Below, in pieces: positions 12,420 through 21,971 of a stretch of 64,000 nt of DNA. Numbering within the stretch: position 1 is the stretch's first letter; the number at the start of each line of letters is the position of its first letter. A model generated the notes under the pieces. The model did not search any database, was not told the DNA's origin, and saw nothing but the letters and a program-made list of their open reading frames with translations. The position numbers were made by a program, and so were the translations under genes. This stretch comes from Verrucomicrobiia bacterium (lineage in GTDB: Bacteria; Verrucomicrobiota; Verrucomicrobiia; Palsa-1439), in contig JAJVHY010000004.1 of the NCBI GenBank assembly GCA_022072455.1, positions 1 to 64,000 of the forward strand, read 5' to 3'.

Positions 12420-14977
12420 TATACGTCGTCTATCTTCTCTTCGCCGCCCTGTGGGGTAGGCACCTCGATGCCTTTGATGTCGCCGCCCTTGCCTTTGTCG
12501 CCATCCTTCGGCGCGTAGTAGTAGCCGCGCGAGTAGTAGCTGTAATAGTAGGGATAATAGTGGTAGTATCCAACACGGCCGGGTTCGAGGTTGTTAAGGA
12601 CAAAGCCAAAAATCTTTGCGCCACGACTGACCGCGGTCATTTTGGCGACACGCACGTAGCGTCGCGAGGTGCGCCCCGCCCAGATGACGAAGAGCACGCC
12701 ATCAACGGCAGAGCCGAGAATTGAGCTATCAGCAATCCCCATGACCGGCGGGCTGTCAATGATGACGCGGTCGTAGTTCTTATGCGCCCAGTCAAGCGTT
12801 TCCTTGAGCCGCCAGCCGAGGAGCAATTCGGCCGGGTTGGAGGGATAGGTGCCGCTGGTTATTACATCCAGCTTGGGAACATTGGTCTGACGAATGACTT
12901 GTTCGGGTGTCTTTTCACCGAGAAGAACGTCGGCGAGACCGTTCTCACGTTCGAGGCCAAAATATTTATGGATTTCGCCACGACGAAGGTCGGCGTCAAT
13001 CAGCAGGACACGTTCTTCAATTTGCGCGAATCCGATCGAAAGGTTGACACAGGTCGTGGTTTTACCTTCGCGCGGAACAGCACTTGTCAGGAGGATGGAG
13101 CGAAGTTTTTCGCGCGGGGTAGAAAAAATAATCGCTGAGCGAACGACCCGGTAGGACTCGGCAACGCCGCCTTGCTGTTTGAGTTTGTCGAGTCGGTGGG
13201 CCGTGAGATCGTCGGGACTCCATTGCGCCGCCGGAATCATCCCAAGGAAGGGCAGTTGCAGTTCGCGCTCAACTTCTTCAGCGAGCTTGATGGAGTCGTC
13301 AATGTATTCAATGAAGTAAGCCAACGCCAAGCCCAAGCCGAGACCGACCAGTGCGGCCATCAGTAGTCCTTTGACTTTTTTCGGGTAAACAGGGTCGTTA
13401 GCAACAATCGCGTATTCGAGAACCGAAACATTTCGAGAGCGACGCTCTAAGGTGTCAGTCTTCAGGAGTTGCTGGAGCAAGGCATTGTACAAACCTCGGA
13501 CGCGCGAGGCATCCGCACGCAAGTTAGCCATCTGCCAGAGCTTGACATTCGCCCCCATTGCCTCGTCTTTGGCCTCGTCCAACTGCTTGTTCAGTTCGGC
13601 ATGACGCTCTTTGAGAATTTGGAGATCGGCAGCAGTTTTTTCCCGAAGATAACTGATCTCCCGATCAATACTTCCTCCAACACTTGCCAACTCGTTCTTG
13701 GCCTGAATCAAAGCCGGGTGCTTGGGCCGGTAGATCTTTGAGAGTTCCTCCACTTTCACCTGTAAGTCTTTGCGGCGGTTCTCCAAATTATAGAGAATTT
13801 CTGCGCGTTTCGCGGGCACCACAGTAAGCATAGGGCGATCAATCACGACATTACGGCTGCGTGAAAGTTGATTGTCTTTCCACCCCGCGAGGTCATCATC
13901 ATCACGGTTACCGGTCGCCGCCGGTGCAAGATCGCCGCCTGCGGCAACCATCTGAGGCGCGGGACTCGTGACATTCACGGTCGCATTTATCTGAAGCTCT
14001 TGTAGCAAGCGCTGCTGAATATTACTTGCCAACCCGGCTGGAGTTAGCCCATGAACTTGGATTTTACCCAGTTGACCGTATTCAATTGTTCCATCGGCAG
14101 CAACGGTAGTAGAATGATTCAATTCGGGAGATTGGTCCACCTGAATAACCACTGCCGACCCCACTCCGAATTGCCCGCTCGACACATTGACATGAAGATT
14201 CTGAACAACGCTTTCCTCCTGTTCAGCTTTACCCTCTGCCGCAAGAAGAGCAACAATGCCAGCAGCATCAGATTGTGCATCCAAGCGCGTTTTCCGGGAT
14301 TGTACTGCCGTCAGTTGCGAATTCACTGATTGAAGCTGACGGAGTAGGTTCAGGTAGTTGCCTGTCCCGACATTTGGGTCTTTTTCAAGCAAGGCCAAGT
14401 CATTTTGGCGCCCGTAATCTATGATCCGCTGTTGCGCAACCTTCAGTTCTTGGGAGAGACGATTGATCTCACGAGTCAAGACAAGTAAGTGGCCTTCTTG
14501 CAACTTGGCTTGCTCTTCATCGCGAAAACGTAGGTACTCATCACATAAGGCATTGGCAAACTCCCGAGCAAAATCCTTGGACGGACTATCAACTGTGACC
14601 AAGATGATCGTGGCACCACCAGCCCGTGATATCCGCAAGCTTGCCAAATTCTCCCGTAATTCTTCAGGCGTTTTCCGCATCCGCTGCTGAACTCGGCGCA
14701 ACATACTCTGACTCTGCATGACAGAAATGGTCGTCGGGTAGAAGGCCTTTTCGCTCTCCGATACAAGATCCGCTGTCATGCCCCCAATCGAAGTTGAGAC
14801 AAACAAACGCGCCGTGGCCCGATAGATTGGTTGGCGCGTGAACAGAAACGCCGTCGTGCATGCCATACTAAGGAGAAAACAAACCAAAATCAGCCACTTG
14901 CGCTTAAGCAAAACAGCCAAATACTCTTTGACATCAACCGATTCGGATTTTCCGTCGTTGAGCGTTGGATTAATCAT
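12416..14977 (-). CDS. Tyrosine kinase/chain-length regulator with inserted polysaccharide-export domain
   Basis: 853 residues, inner membrane. A Wzz/Wzc-like protein with a cytoplasmic BY-kinase controls exopolysaccharide chain length and export. In order (numbered with three extra N-terminal residues): membrane segment about 31-50; periplasmic coiled coil to about 240; a polysaccharide-export (Wza N-terminal) unit about 262-342 with [19 protein letters not shown] and HGLTPAGLA; more coiled coil to 530; second membrane segment about 539-560; kinase with PREGKTTT at 638-645, LLIDADLRR at 661-669 and VIIDSPP at 741-747. A tail of twelve tyrosines lies at 807-824, and the protein ends in Y. The ATG at 14977 was chosen because AGGAG lies 9 bases upstream. 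The export-domain insertion is unusual. It follows the lipoprotein gene at 15025-15726. Confidence 0.88.
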   Translation of the reverse strand: MINPTLNDGKSESVDVKEYLAVLLKRKWLILVCFLLSMACTTAFLFTRQPIYRATARLFVSTSIGGMTADLVSESEKAFYPTTISVMQSQSMLRRVQQRMRKTPEELRENLASLRISRAGGATIILVTVDSPSKDFAREFANALCDEYLRFRDEEQAKLQEGHLLVLTREINRLSQELKVAQQRIIDYGRQNDLALLEKDPNVGTGNYLNLLRQLQSVNSQLTAVQSRKTRLDAQSDAAGIVALLAAEGKAEQEESVVQNLHVNVSSGQFGVGSAVVIQVDQSPELNHSTTVAADGTIEYGQLGKIQVHGLTPAGLASNIQQRLLQELQINATVNVTSPAPQMVAAGGDLAPAATGNRDDDDLAGWKDNQLSRSRNVVIDRPMLTVVPAKRAEILYNLENRRKDLQVKVEELSKIYRPKHPALIQAKNELASVGGSIDREISYLREKTAADLQILKERHAELNKQLDEAKDEAMGANVKLWQMANLRADASRVRGLYNALLQQLLKTDTLERRSRNVSVLEYAIVANDPVYPKKVKGLLMAALVGLGLGLALAYFIEYIDDSIKLAEEVERELQLPFLGMIPAAQWSPDDLTAHRLDKLKQQGGVAESYRVVRSAIIFSTPREKLRSILLTSAVPREGKTTTCVNLSIGFAQIEERVLLIDADLRRGEIHKYFGLERENGLADVLLGEKTPEQVIRQTNVPKLDVITSGTYPSNPAELLLGWRLKETLDWAHKNYDRVIIDSPPVMGIADSSILGSAVDGVLFVIWAGRTSRRYVRVAKMTAVSRGAKIFGFVLNNLEPGRVGYYHYYPYYYSYYSRGYYYAPKDGDKGKGGDIKGIEVPTPQGGEEKIDDVY

Positions 14978-15024
14978 AAAATACAACTCCTAATATATAC
15001 ATCGACGACCGAGCAACGAATCCG

Positions 15025-15726
15025 TCAAAAGAATGAGAAGCGTTTTTGGGGTACAATTACCCAATCATTATTACGCAGCGGGATGTCTTTTTCGAATTCC
15101 CCTCGCTTCATGATCCTCGCAACGTTGAGAAATGTCTCATACTTTCTCCCATCGTCACAGTAACGGACAATTTTCACATTTCCACCGTCGCCAAAAGTTG
15201 TGAAGCCCCCAGCAGCAATAATTGCTTTGGTCACCGTAAAATCCCCCGCCGGCAACCGCATTGGTCCCGGCCGGCCAATTCCGCCAAGTACATAAATCAC
15301 GCCTGCCGGAATGGGACCGACTTTCTCAGGACTATACACACTCTCGATTGTCACCTCGACCGTGGCCTTTTGGAAAAAATCCCGCTCCAACGCCGCCTTC
15401 AGTTTCGCTGTCAACTCATCCGTTGTCAAACCACACACACGAATTCGTCCCACCGCGGCAAAATCCACCCCGCACCCCAACGGAACGGTATACGCCCGGT
15501 TCAACGAAGAATCCTCTGCCACAACCACGCCCAGCTGCATTCCGGGAGCAATCACGCGCACCTGTAAATTTGTCGCTTCTGCGCTGCCTTCCTCACCGAC
15601 TGTCAAATCCCGGCACACTTCGCGGAACACCAACGGAGTCACCCGATGCGGATTACAAGCACACACCGTCATCAGAACGCTTAAAACCACCAAAGTTCTC
15701 AACATAAGGTGGCGTATGGTATTCAT
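15025..15726 (-). CDS. Wza-like polysaccharide export lipoprotein
   Basis: 233 residues. The protein is probably anchored in the outer membrane and contributes to the channel for exopolysaccharide. A signal sequence ends in VCAC, a plausible lipobox with the cysteine near residue 24. The export domain follows (YTVPLGCGVDFAAVGRIRV, CGLTTDELTAKLKAALE). An SLBB-like unit comes next (GVIYVLGGIGRPGPMRLPAG, then FTVTKAIIAAGGF), and the C terminus is NDWVIVPQKRFSFF. It lies upstream of the kinase on the same strand with a 47-bp gap, so the two form exopolysaccharide locus A. I chose the ATG at 15726 because it starts the signal peptide; no strong Shine-Dalgarno is visible. Confidence 0.82.
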   Translation of the reverse strand: MNTIRHLMLRTLVVLSVLMTVCACNPHRVTPLVFREVCRDLTVGEEGSAEATNLQVRVIAPGMQLGVVVAEDSSLNRAYTVPLGCGVDFAAVGRIRVCGLTTDELTAKLKAALERDFFQKATVEVTIESVYSPEKVGPIPAGVIYVLGGIGRPGPMRLPAGDFTVTKAIIAAGGFTTFGDGGNVKIVRYCDDGRKYETFLNVARIMKRGEFEKDIPLRNNDWVIVPQKRFSFF

Positions 15727-15806
15727 CAAAAGCGACTTGGTCAAGTTGCTCGCACAAATGTTTTTACTGGCAATCCCTCTCCTAACCCCATAAAAAGACC
15801 TGCTCC

Positions 15807-17948
15807 ATGCCTTCGACAACACCACACCACGAATCACTCAAGAACCTCCTCACCCAACGCAAATTCGCCGAAGCCGAAGCCCTTTGGCTCGACCTCGCCG
15901 AACAACTTCACGACAAGCCCGACTTCCTCCTCCTGCTCGTCAAAGAGTTCGCCGATGCCGGTCAACCCCGCCAAGCCGCCGAACTTGCCGCTCTCCTGGC
16001 CCCCAACCTCAAAGCCGACGGCAAGGATCACGAATGGCTCTACGCCCTGAAACTCCAAGCCAACGCCAACCCCGCCGACAAACCACTACGTGCCGAACTC
16101 CTCGCCGCCTATACGAAAATTTTCGCACAAGATGCCCGGCTTAAAGCCATCATCACCGTCGCCCAACTTGACTCCTCCGCCGCCCCCCTGCCCTCCGCCA
16201 TCGCCAAAACCGACAGCCTGCTCTCCCTCAAAACTGGCGGCTTCTGTCTCCACAAAAGTTGGGGCCTCGGCCAAGTCAAACAATTCGACACCGCTCTCAA
16301 CCGAGTTGTCGTCGCCTTCCCCCACAATCCCAGCCACGCAATGCAGCTCGCCTACGCCGCCGAAAGCCTGCTCCCCGTCAATCCCGACCACATTGAAGTC
16401 CGCAAACAAACCGACTTACCGGGTATCAAACAACTTGCCACCACCGATCCCATTGCCCTGATCCGCGCCGTCCTCATCAGCTACAACCACTCCGCTACCG
16501 CCGAAAAAATCGAAGCCACTCTTGCCGGCAGCGTGATCCCGACGCCCGACTGGAAAAAATGGTGGGACACCACCAAAAAACTCCTCAAACGCGATCCCCA
16601 CTTCGACGTCCCCGGCAAAAAAAACGAGCCACTCGTCCTCCGCTCCGCCCCCGTCGCCCAACAAGACGAATTCGTCGAAACCTTCCGGACCGCCCCCAGC
16701 CTCAAACAAAAAACCGAACTCGCCCGGCAACTCCTCAAAATCATTGACGACATTGCCGACCCCGAACTACTCCTCCAAGAATTTCAAGACGGCCTCTTGG
16801 CGGCCCTCAAAAAACTGAAAGCCACCTATGCCGCCGACCGGCTCGAAGCCGCCTTCATCATCGAAGACCTCCGCGCCCACCAGAAAACCCCTGCCGCCAG
16901 CACCGCCCCCCTCGTCGACGAAATCCTGGCCGGCGTCCGCGACTTGCCGGAACTCTTGGAAGACCTTACCACCTCCACCCGCAAACGCGTCATCGCAGCC
17001 CAGACTGACCGGCTGCTCAACGACATCAATCGCCTACCGGTCAAAACGCTCGATGAAATGACCGCCCAGCTTGAGCCTCGCGCCGAACAAATATCCCAAA
17101 TGGTCCGCAACAAAACCGCCAGTGCCGAACTCCTCGTCTGGGTCTGCAAAAACTTCGACACGCACCCCTGGCTGCTCCCCCTCCAAAGTGCTGCCACACT
17201 CCAAGCCATCATCAACGCCTCCGACTCTGGCACCGCCAAAGAACGCCGCCGCCTTCGCGACCTCCTCTTCAACGACGACGAACTCATCGCCAACCTCCTC
17301 CTCAATGCCGACACCGACACCGTCAAAGAAGTCTCCCGGCAACTCCTCAACACCCCCGCCTTCGAAGAACTCGACCGCCGCTCCCTCATGGCCCGCATCG
17401 TCCGCGTCTTCCCCTTCGTCCAGGAATTCCTCGTCACCAAATCCACCAAAGAACAACCCCTCATCGTCTCCAAAGCCAGCTACGACAAACGCCGCACTGA
17501 ACTCGACGAAATCGTCACCAAACGCATTCCCGAAAACTCCAAAGAAATCGGCGTCGCCCGCAGCTACGGCGACCTCCGCGAAAACTTCGAGTTCAAAGCC
17601 GCCAAAGACCTCCAAAAAGTCCTCATGCGCCGCCGCGCCGAACTCGAAATCCTCCTCGCCCGCGCCCAAACCACCAACTTCGCCGACGCCAAACCCGACC
17701 TCGCCGGCATCGGCACCACCGTCACCGTCACCGACCTCGCGACCAACCAAGTCCACACCTATCACATCCTTGGTGCCTGGGACAGCGATCCCGCCCGCGG
17801 CATCATCAGCTATCCAGCCGCCCTTGCCCAAGCCCTCTTCAACAAAAAGGCCGGCGACGTCATCGAAGCCGCCGGTGACACCGGCAAACTCAAGCTGCGC
17901 ATCGATAGCATCGTGAAAACGCCCGACGCCATCTTGCAGTCGCTGTGA
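15807..17948 (+). CDS. greA: Long GreA-family transcription elongation factor
   Basis: 713 residues against about 158 in E. coli GreA. Gre factors insert a coiled coil into the RNA polymerase channel and stimulate cleavage of backtracked RNA. The C-terminal 170 residues are GreA-like: coiled coil with the acidic tip GDLRENFEFKAAKD near 588-601 (GDLSENAEY in E. coli, with both acids kept), then an FKBP-like domain with YHILGAWDSDPARGIISYP. The N-terminal 540 residues are helical and rich in Ala, Leu and Lys, without a domain I recognise. Chlamydial GreA has a similar length, so this supports PVC ancestry. The next gene starts 2 bp after its stop. Confidence 0.85.
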   Translation: MPSTTPHHESLKNLLTQRKFAEAEALWLDLAEQLHDKPDFLLLLVKEFADAGQPRQAAELAALLAPNLKADGKDHEWLYALKLQANANPADKPLRAELLAAYTKIFAQDARLKAIITVAQLDSSAAPLPSAIAKTDSLLSLKTGGFCLHKSWGLGQVKQFDTALNRVVVAFPHNPSHAMQLAYAAESLLPVNPDHIEVRKQTDLPGIKQLATTDPIALIRAVLISYNHSATAEKIEATLAGSVIPTPDWKKWWDTTKKLLKRDPHFDVPGKKNEPLVLRSAPVAQQDEFVETFRTAPSLKQKTELARQLLKIIDDIADPELLLQEFQDGLLAALKKLKATYAADRLEAAFIIEDLRAHQKTPAASTAPLVDEILAGVRDLPELLEDLTTSTRKRVIAAQTDRLLNDINRLPVKTLDEMTAQLEPRAEQISQMVRNKTASAELLVWVCKNFDTHPWLLPLQSAATLQAIINASDSGTAKERRRLRDLLFNDDELIANLLLNADTDTVKEVSRQLLNTPAFEELDRRSLMARIVRVFPFVQEFLVTKSTKEQPLIVSKASYDKRRTELDEIVTKRIPENSKEIGVARSYGDLRENFEFKAAKDLQKVLMRRRAELEILLARAQTTNFADAKPDLAGIGTTVTVTDLATNQVHTYHILGAWDSDPARGIISYPAALAQALFNKKAGDVIEAAGDTGKLKLRIDSIVKTPDAILQSL

Positions 17949-17950
17949 CC

Positions 17951-18706
17951 ATGCTCGAGACCGCCATCGAAGCCGCCGCCGAAGCCGGCAAGCTGCTGAA
18001 AAAGAATTTCGGCGGCACGCTCGACGTGAATGCTGCCACGTCGCACGACATCAAGCTCGCGCTCGACGAAGCCGCGCAAAAAGTCATCACCCGCGTCATC
18101 CTCGCCGACTTCCCGGACCACTGCATCCTCGGCGAAGAAGCCATTACCGGCAACCAACAGGCCGATGTTCGCTGGGTCGTTGACCCGCTCGACGGTACCG
18201 TCAACTATTTCTACGGCATCCCACACTACGCCGTCAGCATTGCGGCACAACAGCGGACCGGCGATCAGTGGGAGACAGTTGCCGGCGTCGTCCTCGATCC
18301 CGAACGCGACGAACTCTTTACCGGCGCCAAGGGCCAATCCCCGGCACTCAACGGTCAACCAATCCACGTGAGCGACCGGACCGCGTTAGCCGAATCCATT
18401 GTCGCCATCGGCTTCTTCAAAAACGTCGACACCATCAACCGCAGTCTCAAACGTTTTGCCGACACGATTCACCGTGTCCGCAAAATGCGCCTCATGGGTG
18501 CCGCCGCGCTCGACGTCGCCTACGTTGCCTGCGGCCGGTACGACGCCTACGTCGAATACGGCATCAAGCTCTGGGACATCTGCGCCGGTCAGTTGATCTT
18601 GGAAACTGCCGGCGGCCAAGTCGAATCCACCCCGACGAGTGAGCCCCACACGTTCGACACGCGGATGTGGAACGGCAAAATCCCGATCACCGAGCTAGTC
18701 GGCTAA
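17951..18706 (+). CDS. Inositol monophosphatase family protein
   Basis: 251 residues, a normal length. The family hydrolyses inositol phosphate, histidinol phosphate or related small phosphates using magnesium. Metal-binding motifs are GEE at 61-63 and DPLDGTVNYF at 78-87; the second-half motif WDICAGQLILETAGG is also present. The substrate cannot be told from sequence; suhB-like or histidinol-phosphatase-like roles are both possible. The gene follows the long greA after 2 bp, so co-transcription is likely. GTG at 17945 is an alternative start; the ATG at 17951 gives the usual short N terminus. Its end overlaps the convergent peptidase gene by 12 bp. Confidence 0.88.
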   Translation: MLETAIEAAAEAGKLLKKNFGGTLDVNAATSHDIKLALDEAAQKVITRVILADFPDHCILGEEAITGNQQADVRWVVDPLDGTVNYFYGIPHYAVSIAAQQRTGDQWETVAGVVLDPERDELFTGAKGQSPALNGQPIHVSDRTALAESIVAIGFFKNVDTINRSLKRFADTIHRVRKMRLMGAAALDVAYVACGRYDAYVEYGIKLWDICAGQLILETAGGQVESTPTSEPHTFDTRMWNGKIPITELVG

Positions 18707-19666
18707 AACCGCAATCGCACCAAACACACCTTCTGTCACCCGCGTGAGCTTTTCGTAGTTCACTTTATCCGGTGTGTCCGCGGGCGTGTGGTAGTACGGA
18801 TAACGGAACGGCGCGGTGTCGGTGATTTGGAATGCCGGATAACCCTCGTGCCAGAACGAGCCATGATCGCTCCACCCAATCCCGGCAAGCCCGCCAAATG
18901 TCGCGCAACATTCCAGCGGAAAATCACTCGCCCCGCGAAAACCGGCGGCGGCCTGCCGAATGATGCGCCGCGAAGACCAGTTGCCGACAAACCCGATAAA
19001 GTTCCCCCGGCTCGGATAGAACAACTTGAACAACGCCGAAGGAAATTTCTGGCTGCCGGGTTCATCACTGAAATACCCCATCGTCTCCAACGAAATCATC
19101 GCGCGAATATCATCCCCACGCTCCCGGCAAGCCTTCGCGTAGACGCGGCTCCCCATCAGTTCCGTCTGGAAGTACGGCGGCTCCTCGTTGACGAACGCCA
19201 CAAACCTCACGGTCCGCGCAGCCCCTTTGAAATGCCGGCTCAATTCGAGCAGCGCCGCAGTCCCGCTGCCGTTGTCGTTGGCGCCGGGCGAACCCTCCAC
19301 GGAATCATAGTGCGCGCCGACCACGATGATTTCGTTGGCGCGCGTCCGACCGGGGAACACGATTTCAAGATTGGAACACTCCACAGCATTCACCCGGTAC
19401 ATCTGCCGATTCACCCTGTGTCCCTGGGCGCGCCATTCGCTCTCGATGTAGTCCGCCGCCTTCATCAATTCCTGTGGGATAGTGACGTTGTGTTCGACGG
19501 AGGCAATGGCGTGGACATGCCGGCTCAGGTTTGCGGCCGAGATTCCCGGTACGCTCATCGCCGGCCGGCCCCACCCGCAATTGCACATGCTGAATTTGAC
19601 GACGACCGGCAACACAACCACGGCGATCGCAATCCGAACCAGTCCTTTGCGCGTGACGACTTGCAC
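18695..19666 (-). CDS. Membrane-anchored or exported M28 zinc aminopeptidase
   Basis: 323 residues starting with GTG. M28 peptidases remove N-terminal residues from peptides using two zinc ions. Expected ligands and catalytic residues are visible: H119 and D121 in VGAHYDS, bridging D131 in GANDNGSG, EE at 161-162 in NEEPP, E194 in SLETMGY, and a late histidine in YHTPADTPDK. The N terminus has a hydrophobic stretch (IAIAVVVLPVVVKF) ending near CNC, so it may be a membrane-anchored protein or a lipoprotein. A protease-associated domain is absent. Convergent with the inositol-phosphatase gene. Confidence 0.87.
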   Translation of the reverse strand: MQVVTRKGLVRIAIAVVVLPVVVKFSMCNCGWGRPAMSVPGISAANLSRHVHAIASVEHNVTIPQELMKAADYIESEWRAQGHRVNRQMYRVNAVECSNLEIVFPGRTRANEIIVVGAHYDSVEGSPGANDNGSGTAALLELSRHFKGAARTVRFVAFVNEEPPYFQTELMGSRVYAKACRERGDDIRAMISLETMGYFSDEPGSQKFPSALFKLFYPSRGNFIGFVGNWSSRRIIRQAAAGFRGASDFPLECCATFGGLAGIGWSDHGSFWHEGYPAFQITDTAPFRYPYYHTPADTPDKVNYEKLTRVTEGVFGAIAVLAD

Positions 19667-19725
19667 ACCCGCGACCGTAGCACAAACTTGCGCGGGCAGG
19701 GAGCCAGTGTTAGCATTTGCTCGCG

Positions 19726-20565
19726 ATGTACAAGGACTTCTACGGCCTTCGCGAGTATCCGTTCAACATGACGCCGGATCCGCAGTTTCTTTTCCTGAGC
19801 AAAAACCACCGCGTCGCGCTCGACGTGCTGCGCTTCGGCATCCAGGAACGCAAGGGTTTCCTCGTCATAACCGGTGAGATCGGCGCCGGCAAAACTACCG
19901 TTTGCCGATCACTGCTCCGCTCACTCGACGCCAATACCAAAACCGCGCTGTTGCTCAATCCGTCGCTGTCCGACTCGCAAATCCTCAAGACGATCTGCGA
20001 CGAATTTAAACTGCAGCCGGCCAAGACGACCAAGAAGGATTTGTACGACACCCTTAACGCGTTCCTCCTCCGCGAACTGGCCGCCAACCACAACGTGGTG
20101 TTGATCGTGGACGAAGCGCAGAACCTCCGGCCCAAGGCGCTTGAACAAATCCGGTTACTCTCCAATCTCGAAACCGAAAAAGAAAAACTTCTCCAAATTA
20201 TCCTCGTCGGCCAACCGGAGTTGGCCAAGCTGCTCCACCGCGATGATCTCGTGCAGTTGAAACAGCGCGTCGCGCTCCGGCATCACATTCCGCCGTTGGT
20301 TTGGGAGGAAATCGGCGAGTACATCCAACACCGTCTCGAAGTCGCCGGCGGCGCTGGGCGCATCCGCTGGACCGACGGCGCGCTGTTGCTCATCCGCCGG
20401 TATTCGCGCGGCGTGCCGCGGTTAATCAACGTGCTCTGCGACAAGGCCCTGATGGCCGGTTATGTGGCGGAAAGTTTTACGATTGATGCCGGCTTCGTCC
20501 AGCGCGGCATCGAAGACATCGAGGGCGCGCCGGTCGCCGAAGAACTCAAGGTGGGCGTCGAATGA
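19726..20565 (+). CDS. ExeA/GspA-like AAA ATPase
   Basis: 279 residues. The first 25 residues (MYKDFYGLREYPF, TPDPQFLFLS) are typical of ExeA-type ATPases and of the ATPases linked to exosortase/exopolysaccharide loci. Walker A is GEIGAGKTT at 50-58 and Walker B is VVLIVDEAQ near 121-129. In type II secretion ExeA works with ExeB to build the secretin across peptidoglycan. No peptidoglycan-binding domain follows the ATPase, so this is the short form. The ATG at 19726 is preferred over an in-frame TTG 9 bases earlier. The stop overlaps the next start (ATGA), so the pair is coupled. Confidence 0.85.
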   Translation: MYKDFYGLREYPFNMTPDPQFLFLSKNHRVALDVLRFGIQERKGFLVITGEIGAGKTTVCRSLLRSLDANTKTALLLNPSLSDSQILKTICDEFKLQPAKTTKKDLYDTLNAFLLRELAANHNVVLIVDEAQNLRPKALEQIRLLSNLETEKEKLLQIILVGQPELAKLLHRDDLVQLKQRVALRHHIPPLVWEEIGEYIQHRLEVAGGAGRIRWTDGALLLIRRYSRGVPRLINVLCDKALMAGYVAESFTIDAGFVQRGIEDIEGAPVAEELKVGVE

Positions 20566-21071
20566 GCCTCGTTTACGAAGCCCTCCAAAAAGCCGAACGC
20601 GAGAAAAATCGCAAGTCCCCGCCGCCGCCGGCCCCCGTCGTGCCGGCAAAAGAACCACCGCGACCGGTAGCCGCGCCTCCGGCACAACGGAGTTATCTCC
20701 CACTGGTGATCGTGTGCGTAAGTTTGGTGGCAATTGTTTCCATCGTGCTGATCGCAGCCTGGCATTTTTCGGAAAAACGCACCGAGCCGGCAGTCGTTGC
20801 AGGAGAGCCGCGCTCCGCCGCATCCGAATCGAAGCCGGCGGATATACCGGCACAACTCCCGCCACCGGCCCCAGCCACCTCAACCGCCAACGACCCGCGG
20901 TTCAAGCTCACCGGAATCACCGGCAACCAAGACATCGGCTACGGCGCGATCATCAACGGCCGGCTCCTCCGCGACGGGCAGTATGTGGATGGCGCCATCG
21001 TGCAGAAAATTGAGCGGGACCGGGTGTTGCTCAATCTGGATGGCCGCGAGATTGTGGTGCGACTCTTCTAA
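20562..21071 (+). CDS. GspB/ExeB-like single-pass membrane protein
   Basis: 169 residues. It starts MSLVYEALQKAEREK, as is usual for GspB-like partners of ExeA ATPases. A proline-rich stretch follows (about 20-45), then one membrane segment (about 46-66), another proline/alanine linker, and a C-terminal domain with FKLTGITGNQDIGYGAIING and a DGREIVVRLF end. The C-terminal domain would lie in the periplasm. It shares an ATGA overlap with the ATPase gene. The partnership suggests assembly of an envelope secretion or pilus machine, but no other secretion genes are in the window. It ends in an interlocked stop (CTAA) with smpB. Confidence 0.75.
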   Translation: MSLVYEALQKAEREKNRKSPPPPAPVVPAKEPPRPVAAPPAQRSYLPLVIVCVSLVAIVSIVLIAAWHFSEKRTEPAVVAGEPRSAASESKPADIPAQLPPPAPATSTANDPRFKLTGITGNQDIGYGAIINGRLLRDGQYVDGAIVQKIERDRVLLNLDGREIVVRLF

Positions 21072-21526
21072 CGGCGGTTTTTCGTCCGGTCGGCCAGCGC
21101 ACGTTGAGTTTCCCGGTCGGCTTCCTTCCGTTTGAGGGTCTCGCGTTTGTCGGTAACGTTCTTTCCTTTGCCGACGCCTAGGAGAACTTTGGCGAAACTT
21201 TTGGTGAAGTAAATCTTCAGCGGCAAGAGTGCCATACCTTTGGCGTTGAGCTGGCTGTCGAGTTTTTCGATTTGTTTTTTGTGGAGGAGCAGCCGGCGGG
21301 GACGGACGGGATCAACGTTGGCGCGGTTGCCAAATTCGTAGGGTTGGATGTGGGCGTTGTAGAGCCAGCACTGGCCGCGCTCGACGCGCGCAAAGGCTTC
21401 GTCGAGTGAGGCACGGGCACCGCGGAGAGATTTGACTTCGACGCCTTTAAGCTCGATGCCGGCTTCGAAAGTCTCGCCGATGAAGTAATCGCGCCCGGCT
21501 TTGTGATTCTGAATGGTCGGCGGCAT
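21068..21526 (-). CDS. smpB: SsrA-binding protein SmpB
   Basis: 152 residues, the normal length. SmpB binds tmRNA and delivers it to stalled ribosomes for trans-translation. Family features are HKAGRDYFIGETFEAGIELKG near the start, the core EVKSLRGARASLDEAFA, the LLLHKKQIEKL stretch, and a basic C-terminal tail rich in K and R (KGKNVTDKRETLKRKEADRE) that acts in the decoding centre. The ATG at 21526 gives the expected start. The tmRNA gene itself is not in the window. Confidence 0.96.
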   Translation of the reverse strand: MPPTIQNHKAGRDYFIGETFEAGIELKGVEVKSLRGARASLDEAFARVERGQCWLYNAHIQPYEFGNRANVDPVRPRRLLLHKKQIEKLDSQLNAKGMALLPLKIYFTKSFAKVLLGVGKGKNVTDKRETLKRKEADRETQRALADRTKNRR

Positions 21527-21556
21527 AGCCGCGACTATAGCACGTCAACGCTGGCT

Positions 21557-21608
21557 GTAGGAGGGGCATTCTTGCCCCGACCGGTCGCGACAGGAATGTC
21601 GCTCCTAC
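21557..21608. repeat. BIME-like doublet of two inverted REP hairpins with GTAG feet
   Basis: The 52-bp element begins GTAGGAG and ends CTCCTAC, a 7-bp outer inverted pair, so both ends carry GTAG pointing inward. Inside are two hairpins, GGGCA-TTCT-TGCCC and CGACA-GGAA-TGTCG, around a central GACCGGTC palindrome. This matches a BIME: two REPs in opposite orientation. It lies between rpoZ and smpB, both on the minus strand. Confidence 0.75.
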
Positions 21609-21621
21609 AAAATCACCAGTC

Positions 21622-21855
21622 TTAGTCTTTCAGCGCGGCAGCAGCGTCGATTTCTTCGAGCGTCGGCAATTCGTAGGTGAGTTTGCCTTCGCTGATTTCT
21701 TTCAGGGCGATGTCGGCGAAATCCATCTTCGGGTCGGTCAACGTGAGCGGGCGGTTTCCCTGTGACAATTGCCGGACTCGACGGGAGACGAGGTTGATCA
21801 AGTACTCGGGTTGGGGAATCTGTTGGGCCGCAGCGGCGAAGAATTTGCTTTTCAT
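21622..21855 (-). CDS. rpoZ: RNA polymerase omega subunit
   Basis: 77 residues. Omega helps assemble RNA polymerase by binding beta-prime. The first half (QPEYLINLVSRRVRQLSQGN) has the conserved pattern of the RpoZ family, in which a segment with paired arginines follows a short N-terminal helix. The later stretch DFADIALKEISEGKLTYEL matches the conserved ALxEIxxGKI element. Its length is at the short end for the family. It is followed by a BIME repeat and then smpB. Identification rests on these two motifs. Confidence 0.85.
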   Translation of the reverse strand: MKSKFFAAAAQQIPQPEYLINLVSRRVRQLSQGNRPLTLTDPKMDFADIALKEISEGKLTYELPTLEEIDAAAALKD

Positions 21856-21971
21856 GGGGAGCGGAACTTTCTGCGATAACTACCGGAATTACAAGGGATA
21901 TTTTGGGTGAGTCAGCCGAATAATCTTTCGAACTAGTGTGTGCGCCTCCGATTTATCCGATCACAAATAGC

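Noticed and set aside
12530-12570. A simple-sequence TAG/TAGTAG repeat
   Set aside because: On the minus strand these bases encode the tyrosine-rich tail of the kinase, so the repetition has a protein explanation.
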